This document shows positions 1 through 7,039 of a stretch of 64,000 nt of DNA, in pieces (the first letter of the stretch is position 1; each line of letters begins with the position of its first letter). Made by a program: the position numbers and the translations under genes. Source of the stretch: Nitratireductor sp. XY-223. Lineage in GTDB: Bacteria > Pseudomonadota > Alphaproteobacteria > Rhizobiales > Rhizobiaceae. The stretch is from contig NZ_SPNT01000003.1 of NCBI RefSeq assembly GCF_004959855.1, positions 62,001 through 126,000 on the forward strand, read 5' to 3'. The notes below the pieces were generated by a model, which did no database searches, was not told the origin of the DNA, and was given only the letters and a program-made list of their open reading frames with translations.

Positions 1-150
1 CTGCGCCTTTGCGCGTTTGAGCTGGAAGGCAGTGGGCGGCGCGCTCGCGCTGGAGAACTCGACGGATTGGACGGTTTGAGCAACCGCCGCGCAAGCACCT
101 AACGTGAAAATTGCAGTAAATGCCGCAATTATTGCGGAATGTGTCAACAT
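1..150 (-). CDS. Secreted protein, N-terminal fragment (runs off the window)
   Basis: Too short for the ORF track. Reading leftwards from an ATG at 150 gives 50 open codons to the window edge, starting MLTHSAIIAAF and running through a hydrophobic segment to a likely signal peptidase site near AVAQT. A good Shine-Dalgarno (GGAGG, 7 nt before the ATG) supports this start. The protein is therefore probably exported to the periplasm or outside. The mature part lies outside the window, so no function can be given. It is divergent from the TPR regulator at 286 and shares its intergenic region, which is duplicated near 2600. Confidence 0.6.
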   Translation of the reverse strand, partial: MLTHSAIIAAFTAIFTLGACAAVAQTVQSVEFSSASAPPTAFQLKRAKAQ

Positions 151-300
151 AGTTGAGCCTCCGTGCCGAAATATCGGGGAAGTTGTCCTGATGAGCGGCG
201 ATTTTAACTGCGGATGACAGGTTGTTCCTTGAGAAAACCTGCAGAAATCGGCCCGGCCGTCGATTATGATTGTTGCCATTATTGAATGAAGGCCAATGCG
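141..300. repeat. Diverged intergenic repeat, copy 1
   Basis: This segment between the secreted protein (minus) and the TPR regulator (plus) resembles 2600-2750. Shared blocks in the same order are AGCCTCCGT with the minus-strand start codon beside it, GGTKGTTCCTTGAGAAAAC (18 of 19 identical), GAAATCGG and ATTGAATG. Spacing between the blocks is similar (about 145 versus 135 nt between the outer start codons). It probably carries the divergent promoters. Confidence 0.6.
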
Positions 301-1899
301 ATGACACAGACCGCTTTTCGGTTCCATGACGTCGAAATCGACTTGCATCGCGGCGAACTTCTGAGGGCAGGGGAGCCTTGCTCGGTTGAACCGCAGGTTT
401 TCCACCTGATCGTCCATCTTGTTGCCAATCGTGACCGCATTGTCAGCGTGGACGAACTCCTCGATGTCGTGTGGAACGGTCGCATCGTTTCAGATGCCAC
501 CGTTCTCAGCCGCATAAGTGCGGCCCGCTCGGCCATCGGTGACAACGGCCGCGAGCAGCGGCTGATAAGGACCATCCGCAAGCGGGGATTTCGCTTCGTC
601 GGACCCGTCGAGCCGGTTTCCGCCGACGAGTTTAAGACCGCGGGTGGTCCGGCGGATCGTATTCACCGCCTCCAGGCCGATCAGATTGTTGACCGCGCGT
701 CCGAACCCCCGGGTATCGCCTCTGTTGCGGTTCTTTCATTCGAACCCAGCGCCGGCGACGCCGATTTGCACTACCTGGCAGCCGGTTTGGCGGCCGAGGT
801 CGCGACCGAGTTGGCGAGGAATGGGAGCATGTTCGTCATTGCGCCGGCTGCGACGGCTGGTGTGATCGGACAACAGGTCGAAGTGCGCACCATGGCCGGA
901 TTGCTCGGCGTTCGTTATGTGCTCAGGGGATATGTTGCAAAAATCAATCAGCAGATCAGGCTCAACCTCCAGCTTCACGATGCGATTGATCTGCGCCTTG
1001 TTTGGGCTGAGCGGTTTCAGGGATTGCTTCGCGATTTGTTCGAATTCCTCGATTCGACCGTTTTCAAGATTGTTCAAAGATTGTCGGCGGAGCTTCCGCA
1101 AATCGAGCGCCAACGCGCGCTGCGCCTGCCCGAGGATCAGTTGCAGGCCTATGAATACGTTCTTCGCGGAGACTATCACCATGCCCGAATGACCCGAGAC
1201 GGGAACAATCGGGCGATTACAATGTATCAAAGGGCGATCGGGCTCGATCAGACTTTTGCACCCGCCTATGCGGGACTTGCCTGGGCGCAGAACCACGAGG
1301 GAAACCAGGGTTGGTCGGAAGATCGGGAAACGGCAATCGGGGAAGCGTTCGAGACGGCGCGCAAGGCGCTGACGCTGGATCGGAGATTGGCCAGGGCCCA
1401 CTCGGTCATGGGTGATATCCAGTTGTGGCGCCGCCAGCACCGAGACTCCGTCTCATCCGGCTTCAAGGCGGTGGAATGCGACCCCAGCCATGCCGACTCC
1501 AGGATGGTTTACGCCTATTGTCTCTCGATGAATGGAGAGGTCGACAAGGCACTGAAGCAATCACGCCTTGCACTGCGGCACAATCCGCTTCGGGCCAATC
1601 GAATCTACTACTCGGCACTCGGCCACGCCTGCTTCAACAACAAGGACTATTCCGGTGCACGCAAGGCGGCGGTGGAGGGCATTCGGCGTGACGCCAGGCA
1701 TCGCGGTCTCAGACTGCTGCATGCGGCGGCCCTTGCCAAACTCGGCGAGTTTGATGGCGCCAAAAGGGAAGCAACCGCCGTTCTCGCCCTTGATCCGGAC
1801 CTTCGCTGCAGTGCCCTGTCAAACATCTGGCCATATCGGTCAAAGGAGAGGATCGAGGAATTTGCGGAGATGCTTGCCGATTGCGGTCTTCCGCCGTGA
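286..1899 (+). CDS. Winged-helix (CadC/OmpR-type) transcriptional regulator with TPR domain
   Basis: Residues about 10-105 form an OmpR/PhoB-type winged helix (FRFHDVEIDL at the start, RTIRKRGFRFVG in the wing), not preceded by a receiver domain, as in CadC-like regulators. The middle (about 145-255) resembles the domain following the wing in adenylate-cyclase-like TPR regulators (VAVLSFEP, LRGYVAK). The C-terminal 250 residues are TPR-like helices. No transmembrane segment is obvious, so it is probably cytosolic. The track start is ATG 286; ATG 301 (MTQTAF) is an alternative with AAGG upstream. It is divergent from the secreted protein at the window edge, a possible target. The ligand is unknown. 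Confidence 0.8.
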   Translation: MKANAMTQTAFRFHDVEIDLHRGELLRAGEPCSVEPQVFHLIVHLVANRDRIVSVDELLDVVWNGRIVSDATVLSRISAARSAIGDNGREQRLIRTIRKRGFRFVGPVEPVSADEFKTAGGPADRIHRLQADQIVDRASEPPGIASVAVLSFEPSAGDADLHYLAAGLAAEVATELARNGSMFVIAPAATAGVIGQQVEVRTMAGLLGVRYVLRGYVAKINQQIRLNLQLHDAIDLRLVWAERFQGLLRDLFEFLDSTVFKIVQRLSAELPQIERQRALRLPEDQLQAYEYVLRGDYHHARMTRDGNNRAITMYQRAIGLDQTFAPAYAGLAWAQNHEGNQGWSEDRETAIGEAFETARKALTLDRRLARAHSVMGDIQLWRRQHRDSVSSGFKAVECDPSHADSRMVYAYCLSMNGEVDKALKQSRLALRHNPLRANRIYYSALGHACFNNKDYSGARKAAVEGIRRDARHRGLRLLHAAALAKLGEFDGAKREATAVLALDPDLRCSALSNIWPYRSKERIEEFAEMLADCGLPP

Positions 1900-1958
1900 T
1901 GGAGGCTGCTTGCGTCCGGACTTCGGCCAGGAACGAACCGGGCGGTCAATCGCATCCG

Positions 1959-2465
1959 TCAGTAGGGTTGAGGACAGGCGCCATGCATAATGCTCAACAG
2001 CTCAAATCGCCGTGCCGCCTCGGCCAAACCATGGGCGCGCAGGTAGCGCGCCTGGACCCAGTAGGCTTCGCTCTCCAGCAATCCGGAACATGACGTTGAG
2101 GCCGGCCGATCATTGGCAGCCTGTGCGGCGTGGACAATTTCATGAACCAGGTAACTACGGCCGAGAGCGGTGGTGAGGTCGATTGTTGGGCTGAGCAGTA
2201 TCTGCCCGCTGTCCGGCAGATACGCGGCAAGCGGCTCTTCGCCATGTGCGTAGGCTTTTGCAAACATCGACCTCAGCACGGCTGTTGTCGTTACCTGCAC
2301 GGGCGGGCACGCTGCGGGTCCCCGATAGCCCGTTTCCTTCGAAACAAAGGCTGCGAGTTCCGACACGACGGCGCAGCTTGCAGCCAGTGCATTCGGTCGT
2401 GGAATGGCCGCAAGCAAACACCCAACCGCGACTATGGCCGCGCTTGTCCTTGTCAATTTCATCAT
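1959..2465 (-). CDS. Secreted DUF6647-like protein with HExxH-type motif
   Basis: The 168-residue product begins with a signal peptide (MMKLTRTSAAIVAVGCLL, cleavage near NALAAS). Residues about 107-112 read LVHEIVHAAQ, a HExxH zinc-protease signature, and a downstream LLESEAYWVQARYL segment could supply the third ligand, as in small gluzincin-like families. I think it fits DUF6647, but this is from memory of the family pattern. It converges on the TPR regulator, leaving 59 nt between the stop codons. A periplasmic metalloprotease role is inference; the active site is visible but the substrate is unknown. Confidence 0.65.
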   Translation of the reverse strand: MMKLTRTSAAIVAVGCLLAAIPRPNALAASCAVVSELAAFVSKETGYRGPAACPPVQVTTTAVLRSMFAKAYAHGEEPLAAYLPDSGQILLSPTIDLTTALGRSYLVHEIVHAAQAANDRPASTSCSGLLESEAYWVQARYLRAHGLAEAARRFELLSIMHGACPQPY

Positions 2466-2599
2466 GTGATTTGGGAATCGGCGTTGAACCGTGATGGCAG
2501 ACGGACTCAGCCGATCGGGAGTGCCGCCGGAGCCTCAGGCGGCAGTATTTGCGACACCGCTTCCGGTTTCGCACGCCAATGCATGATCATTCACCAAGT

Positions 2600-2750
2600 G
2601 TGCCAGCATAGATAAGCCTCCGTATCGAAACAGGAAGATTTCTTGAGTGGCATATTAAGCGGGGCAGGCAGGTGGTTCCTTGAGAAAACTTTGAGAAATC
2701 GGGGCTGCCGTTGGCAGGGGACACTTGTTATTGAATGGAGTCCGCTTTCC
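2600..2750. repeat. Diverged intergenic repeat, copy 2, with gene-start remnants
   Basis: Counterpart of 141-300. On the minus strand an ATG at 2609 preceded by GGAGG opens a frame MLAHLV that stops after 24 codons; its first codons match those of the secreted gene at 150 (ATGyTGrCACAy). On the plus strand the ATG at 2735 follows the same ATTGAATG block as the TPR regulator and shares CCGCTTTyCGG with its early codons, but hits a stop after about 20 codons. Both genes of the ancestral pair look truncated here, so this is a relic of a segmental duplication. Confidence 0.55.
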
Positions 2751-2784
2751 GGACATTGTCCCGCACAAACGCACATGCGGCAAA

Positions 2785-2804
2785 CGGCGGCTAGCCAGCC
2801 GCCG
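2785..2804 (-). terminator. Possible terminator of the siderophore-interacting protein gene
   Basis: A perfect 8-bp GC-rich stem (CGGCGGCT / AGCCGCCG) with a 4-nt loop lies 68 nt past the stop of the minus-strand gene at 2872. Read on the minus strand it is followed by only three T residues, so termination is uncertain. Confidence 0.35.
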
Positions 2805-2871
2805 CGGTAGCCGCTCTGTTGATCCGGGTTCGACGTCCGATTGGCGGAACGGTGCCCCCGGCAGCGCGGCT

Positions 2872-3666
2872 TTACGCCGCCTCGGCGTTTTTCTCTATCT
2901 GGTGCTGGTCCTCGATCAGCCCGATCTTCCAGTAGGCGCTGATATACATCTTGCGCTTGTCGAGGCCCCGTTCCTTGATCAGGTAGCTGCGCAGTCCCGC
3001 AACGGCACCGGATTCGCCGGCAACGAACACCCCCGGCTGTCCTGTCGGCCAGTCGAGTGTCCTGAAAAACTCCAGCTGCTGCGCGCTGCTGACATGCGGA
3101 TCCTCATGCACGAGCCAGTGGATCATGATGCCGGGCGGCGCGCTGACCGGCTGGATATCGTCGTCGCTGGTGATCTCGAATACCGCGTGGCCGACCGCGT
3201 CCTGCGGCAGCGCTTCGAGCGCCGCCGCCGCAGCGGGAATGGCGGCCATGTCGGCGCCGAACAGAAACCAGTCCGATTCGCGATCCGGTGCCTTGATGGG
3301 GCCGGGTCCGGCAACACCGATGATGTCGCCGGGCCCGGCGCGCAATGCCCAGTCGCAGGCCGGTCCGCCGCCCTCGTGGACAACGAAATCGATGTCGAGT
3401 TCCAGGGCATCCGGGCGATGGTGGCGGACCGTATAGGTGCGCCGGGTGATGGCCTTCGAGCCGCTTTGGACCTGCCGGCCGAATTCCTCGGAGGACTGAC
3501 CGGCCTCCGGAAGGAAGAGCTTGATATGCGCGCTCTCCTGTTCGCCCGGAAAGTCGGCAAGGTCACTGCCGCCAAGCGTGACCCTTTGCATGTTCGGCGT
3601 CATCCGCACGGAGCGGGCGACGTGGAGGAGGCGCGTTTTTCGACGCGGGTTATCCGTTTTCTTCAA
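2872..3666 (-). CDS. Siderophore-interacting protein (NADPH-dependent ferric-siderophore reductase family)
   Basis: The 264-residue product matches the SIP/ViuB family in length and layout: an N-terminal FAD-binding barrel with the RxYTVR flavin motif (TRRTYTVRHH), then GPGDIIGVAGP, then a NAD(P)H-binding half with WFLFGADMAAIPA and VAGESGAVAGLRSYL. These enzymes release iron from imported ferric-siderophores in the cytosol. The only start that keeps the family's N-terminus (RLLHVARSVRMTPNMQRVTL) is TTG at 3666, with GGGGA about 11 nt before it. Upstream lies a sigma70-like promoter overlapped by a TGA-N9-TCA palindrome, suggesting iron regulation by RirA. No siderophore transport genes are next to it. 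Confidence 0.9.
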   Translation of the reverse strand: MKKTDNPRRKTRLLHVARSVRMTPNMQRVTLGGSDLADFPGEQESAHIKLFLPEAGQSSEEFGRQVQSGSKAITRRTYTVRHHRPDALELDIDFVVHEGGGPACDWALRAGPGDIIGVAGPGPIKAPDRESDWFLFGADMAAIPAAAAALEALPQDAVGHAVFEITSDDDIQPVSAPPGIMIHWLVHEDPHVSSAQQLEFFRTLDWPTGQPGVFVAGESGAVAGLRSYLIKERGLDKRKMYISAYWKIGLIEDQHQIEKNAEAA

Positions 3667-3716
3667 TGGTTCTGTATCCCCGTTTCGGATTTCAAATCCG
3701 GTTTTGTTTCGAAAAG

Positions 3717-3733
3717 ATGATTATTCAAGTCAT
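3717..3733 (-). promoter_or_regulatory. Candidate RirA iron-responsive operator (TGA-N9-TCA)
   Basis: The palindrome ATGA-N9-TCAT sits directly downstream of a perfect -10 hexamer on the minus strand and about 50 nt before the start codon of the siderophore-interacting protein. TGA-N9-TCA is the known IRO motif bound by the Fe-S repressor RirA in rhizobia. The match of motif, promoter position and target function makes this more than a chance hit, although the motif alone is common. Confidence 0.6.
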
Positions 3734-3762
3734 ATTATAGCGTTGACCTCGGCTCCGTCCAG
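3734..3762 (-). promoter_or_regulatory. Promoter of the siderophore-interacting protein gene
   Basis: On the minus strand TATAAT (3734-3739) is preceded, after a 17-nt spacer, by CTGGAC (3757-3762) as a weak -35. The predicted start of transcription would fall inside the TGA-N9-TCA palindrome, so a bound repressor would block the polymerase. Confidence 0.5.
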
Positions 3763-3799
3763 ACGTCGGTTCCATTCGCGCTTCCCGCGCTGGCCATCG

Positions 3800-5887
3800 C
3801 TAGGCCCGGTCCGTTACCTTCAGGGCGAAGGCGTACTCGAAAGCGACCTCCTCGAGCCGTCGGAAACGGCCGGACGCGCCGGCATGACCGGCATCCATGT
3901 TTGTCTTCAGAAGAACCGGCGCATCGCCGGTCTTGACCGCACGCAGCCGCGCCACCCATTTGGCCGGCTCCCAGTAGGTCACGCGCGGGTCGGTCAGCCC
4001 GGCCAGCGCCAGGATGGGCGGGTAATCCTGCACGCGAACATTGTCGTAGGGCGAGTAGGACGCAATGGTGTCGTAATCCTCCTTCGAGGCGATCGGATTG
4101 CCCCATTCCGGCCACTCGGGCGGTGTCAGCGGCAACGTGTCGTCGAGCATGGTGGTCAGCACGTCGACAAACGGCACGGCGGCGATGATCGCACCGAACC
4201 GGTCCGGCGCCATGTTGGCGACGGCACCCATCAGCATGCCGCCCGCCGAGCCGCCTTCGGCGACGATCCGGTCGGCGGAGGTGAATTTCTCCGCAGCAAG
4301 GAACTCCGCCGCCGCGATGAAATCGCGGAAGGTGTTGGTCTTCTTCAGATGCTTGCCGTCCTCGTACCAGGCAAATCCCTTGTCCTTGCCGCCGCGCACA
4401 TGGGCAATCGCATAGACAAAGCCGCGATCGACCAGCGACAGGCAATTGGTGTTGAACGAGGCGGGGATCGTCGCGCCGTAGGATCCGTAGCCGTAAAGCA
4501 GGCAGGGCGCCGATCCGTCGAGGGCCGTGTCCTTGCGGTAAAGCAGGCTCACCGGCACCCCTGTTCCGTCATGCGACGGCGCCATCACCCGCCGCGTGAC
4601 ATAGTCGTCCGCATCGTGTCCGGAAGGCACCTCCTGGGTTTTCAGGAGCACGCGCTCGCGGGTGCGCATGTTGTAGTCGAACTGCTGCGACGGCGTGGTC
4701 ATCGACGAATAGGAGAAGCGGATGACTTCAGTGTCATATTCGTAGGATCCCTGCAGGCCCAGCGAATAGGCTTCCTCGTCGAATGCGATGGCGTGCTCGT
4801 CGCCGCTGTCGCGCGCGCGGATGACGATCCTCGGAAGCCCGTTCTCGCGTTCCAGCCACACCAGGTGGTTGGCAAACACCATGTGGCTGAGGATCAGCCG
4901 GCCCGGCTGGTGGCCGACCACGTCGCGCCAGTTCTCCCGTCCGGGCGCGTCGACGGGTGTCTCGACGATTTTGAAGTCCTTGGCCCCGTCTGCATTGGTT
5001 AGGATGAAGAAGACGTCGCCGCCTTCATGCATGTCGTATTCGACCCCGGGCTGCCGAGGCGCCACGATGGCGGGCGTCGCCTGCGGGTCGCTTGCCGGCA
5101 GGATGCGGTACTCCGAGGTCTGGTGATCGTGGATATTGATGAAAATGAAATCGTTCAGCTTGCTGCCGCCGACACTGACGAAGAAGCCCGGGTCCGTTTC
5201 CTCATACACGAGGCGGTCTTTGGCCTGGGTGTCGCCGATGCCGTGGTAATAGACCTTTGAGGGCCGATGGTTCTCGTCAAGCAGCGTGTAGAAGAATCCG
5301 TCCGAACCGGGCGACCAGGCGCCGCCGCCCCCGGTGTTTTCCAGCCTGTCGTCGAGGTCGCCGGCGGCGTCGACATCGCGGACCTTGAGCGTGAAGAACT
5401 CCGAACCCTTGTCGTCATACCCCCAGATCATGCGCGTGTGATCGGGTGAGTGATTGGCGGCGGAAATCCTGAAATAGGCTTTGTCGGCGGCCTCCACGTC
5501 ACCGTCGAGGAGCAGTTCCTGGTCGCCGCCGCCGCGCGGCACCCGGAAGAAGCGCGGCTGTTCGCCGCCGGTGACGAAGGACATGCCGTAGGCGAACGGC
5601 CCGTCCGGAGAAGGGACCGAGGAATCGTCCTCCTTGATGCGTCCGCGCATTTCCGAAAACAGCGTCTTCTGGAGGCCCTCCGTGTCGGCCATCGCCTGTT
5701 TCTGGTAGGCGTTCTCGGCTTCCAGGTAGGCCCTTATTCCCGCGTCGAGCACGGAGGGATCCTGAAAGACCTGCTGCCAGTTGTCCGCCCGCAGCCAGGC
5801 ATAGTCATCCGTGCGCGAGACACCGTGGCGGGTATCCGTGGCGGGGCGCTTTTCCGCGACCGGGGCGGGCGGCAGATCCTTGAACAT
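3800..5887 (-). CDS. ptrB: Oligopeptidase B (S9A serine peptidase)
   Basis: The 695-residue product has the usual length of oligopeptidase B. The N-terminal 400 residues are the beta-propeller that limits substrates to short peptides. The C-terminal alpha/beta hydrolase domain carries the nucleophile in EGGSAGGMLMG, the Asp in GLTDPRVTYWEPAKW and the His in MDAGHAGASGRF. It cleaves after basic residues in oligopeptides, in the cytosol. The ATG at 5887 has AAGGAAG upstream. It lies 133 nt upstream of the siderophore-interacting gene in the same direction, but that gene has its own promoter. Confidence 0.92.
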   Translation of the reverse strand: MFKDLPPAPVAEKRPATDTRHGVSRTDDYAWLRADNWQQVFQDPSVLDAGIRAYLEAENAYQKQAMADTEGLQKTLFSEMRGRIKEDDSSVPSPDGPFAYGMSFVTGGEQPRFFRVPRGGGDQELLLDGDVEAADKAYFRISAANHSPDHTRMIWGYDDKGSEFFTLKVRDVDAAGDLDDRLENTGGGGAWSPGSDGFFYTLLDENHRPSKVYYHGIGDTQAKDRLVYEETDPGFFVSVGGSKLNDFIFINIHDHQTSEYRILPASDPQATPAIVAPRQPGVEYDMHEGGDVFFILTNADGAKDFKIVETPVDAPGRENWRDVVGHQPGRLILSHMVFANHLVWLERENGLPRIVIRARDSGDEHAIAFDEEAYSLGLQGSYEYDTEVIRFSYSSMTTPSQQFDYNMRTRERVLLKTQEVPSGHDADDYVTRRVMAPSHDGTGVPVSLLYRKDTALDGSAPCLLYGYGSYGATIPASFNTNCLSLVDRGFVYAIAHVRGGKDKGFAWYEDGKHLKKTNTFRDFIAAAEFLAAEKFTSADRIVAEGGSAGGMLMGAVANMAPDRFGAIIAAVPFVDVLTTMLDDTLPLTPPEWPEWGNPIASKEDYDTIASYSPYDNVRVQDYPPILALAGLTDPRVTYWEPAKWVARLRAVKTGDAPVLLKTNMDAGHAGASGRFRRLEEVAFEYAFALKVTDRA

Positions 5888-6059
5888 GGAGCTTCCTTCT
5901 GTTCCGAATATCTGGTCTTATCACGCAGATAAAGGGCCGGCGTGGCCACTTCAAGATGCGTATGAACGGCACATGAATTTCCGCGTCAGAAGCCGTTCAC
6001 GGTCGCCGTGCGAATGTGCAGCCATCGAAACGCAACCGCCGCCTTGAGGGGATCGGATC

Positions 6060-6422
6060 ATGACCATTGCACGCACATTCTTCGCATCGATCGTCGTTGC
6101 CGCCACGCTTTGCGCACCGGCGGCCCACGCATCGACCTTCGCGGCCTGGGAAGTCGCCAACGTCGACTGGGATGACGTCCTCAACGTCAGGGCCTGGCCG
6201 TCCTCGAATTCGGCGATCCGCGCCGGTTATCCGAACGGAACGCCGTTGTCGATGACCGGCCGGTGCATGAACGGGGTCGACCTCAAGGACATCACCACCC
6301 TGCCGAATGACGTGCAGGCCCAGATGGTCCGTTACACCTGGTGCGAGGTCTGGCACGATCCGTCGAACACCGGCGACTGGCAGACCGGCTGGGTCTACGG
6401 CCGCTACATCCGGCCGCAATAG
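6060..6422 (+). CDS. Secreted SH3-like domain protein
   Basis: 120 residues with a signal peptide (MTIARTFFASIVVAATL, cut near AHAS). The mature part is one bacterial SH3-like domain: DVLNVRAWPSS near the start, the three-residue turn region around PNGTPL, and a closing GWVYGRYIRP. Such periplasmic domains usually bind peptidoglycan or protein partners. A GAGGGGAT Shine-Dalgarno supports ATG 6060. It is divergent from oligopeptidase B and converges with msrB (6 nt between stops). No specific role is known. Confidence 0.75.
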   Translation: MTIARTFFASIVVAATLCAPAAHASTFAAWEVANVDWDDVLNVRAWPSSNSAIRAGYPNGTPLSMTGRCMNGVDLKDITTLPNDVQAQMVRYTWCEVWHDPSNTGDWQTGWVYGRYIRPQ

Positions 6423-6428
6423 ACCGCG

Positions 6429-6848
6429 TCATTCGTCGGCGCTTTCCTCCTTGAAGGTGAGCGCCGTCCCGTTCATGCAGTAACGAAGGCCCGTCGGTTG
6501 CGGCCCGTCGTTGAAGACGTGCCCAAGATGGGCGTCGCAATCGGCGCAGCGTATCTCCGTGCGCGTCATGAACCACGAACGATCCGAGTGTTCGGTCACC
6601 GCGTCCTGGTCGACGGGCGAATGGTAGCTCGGCCAACCGGTGCCGGAATCGAACTTGGTGTCGGAGTGAAACAGCGGCCGCTCGCAGCACACACAGTGAT
6701 AAACACCGGTGTCCTTGCTGTCCCAGTAGGGACCGGTGAAGGCGCGTTCGGTGCCGCCCTTGCGGGTGACATGGTACTGCTCCGGCGACAATTGGGCCCG
6801 CCATTCCGCGTCTGATTTTTCGACCGTTTTCTTTTTCGTGTCGGACAT
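6429..6848 (-). CDS. msrB: Peptide-methionine (R)-S-oxide reductase MsrB
   Basis: Repairs methionine-R-sulfoxide in oxidised proteins with thioredoxin as donor. The 139-residue protein shows both zinc CxxC pairs (HCVCCERP and [10 protein letters not shown]), the substrate-site GTGWPS, and the catalytic cysteine in RYCMNG. The ORF track starts at 6914, but ATG 6848 has a near-perfect AAAGGAGG Shine-Dalgarno and matches the family length; the longer form would add 22 unrelated residues. No signal peptide is seen, so it is cytosolic. It is divergent from the Mrp operon. Confidence 0.95.
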   Translation of the reverse strand: MSDTKKKTVEKSDAEWRAQLSPEQYHVTRKGGTERAFTGPYWDSKDTGVYHCVCCERPLFHSDTKFDSGTGWPSYHSPVDQDAVTEHSDRSWFMTRTEIRCADCDAHLGHVFNDGPQPTGLRYCMNGTALTFKEESADE

Positions 6849-7039
6849 GTCGGTACCTCCTTTCAGCCTTTGTGTAGTGTCGCTGTGCCGGCTTCGCAAC
6901 AATCGGCCGTTCAAATCGCGGTAAATCCCGCGTGCGGGGCCGATTCGGGTGGAAATCGGCCTTTGTGATCTTGCCGTTGATGCAGTGCATCATTAAATTC
7001 GGGCAAATTCTTGCAGGGAAACTCCATCCGGGAGAGAGA

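Noticed and set aside
2725-3720. Plus-strand ORF of 331 aa
   Set aside because: It lies antisense over the siderophore-interacting protein gene, whose motifs are clear; the composition is that of an antisense shadow.
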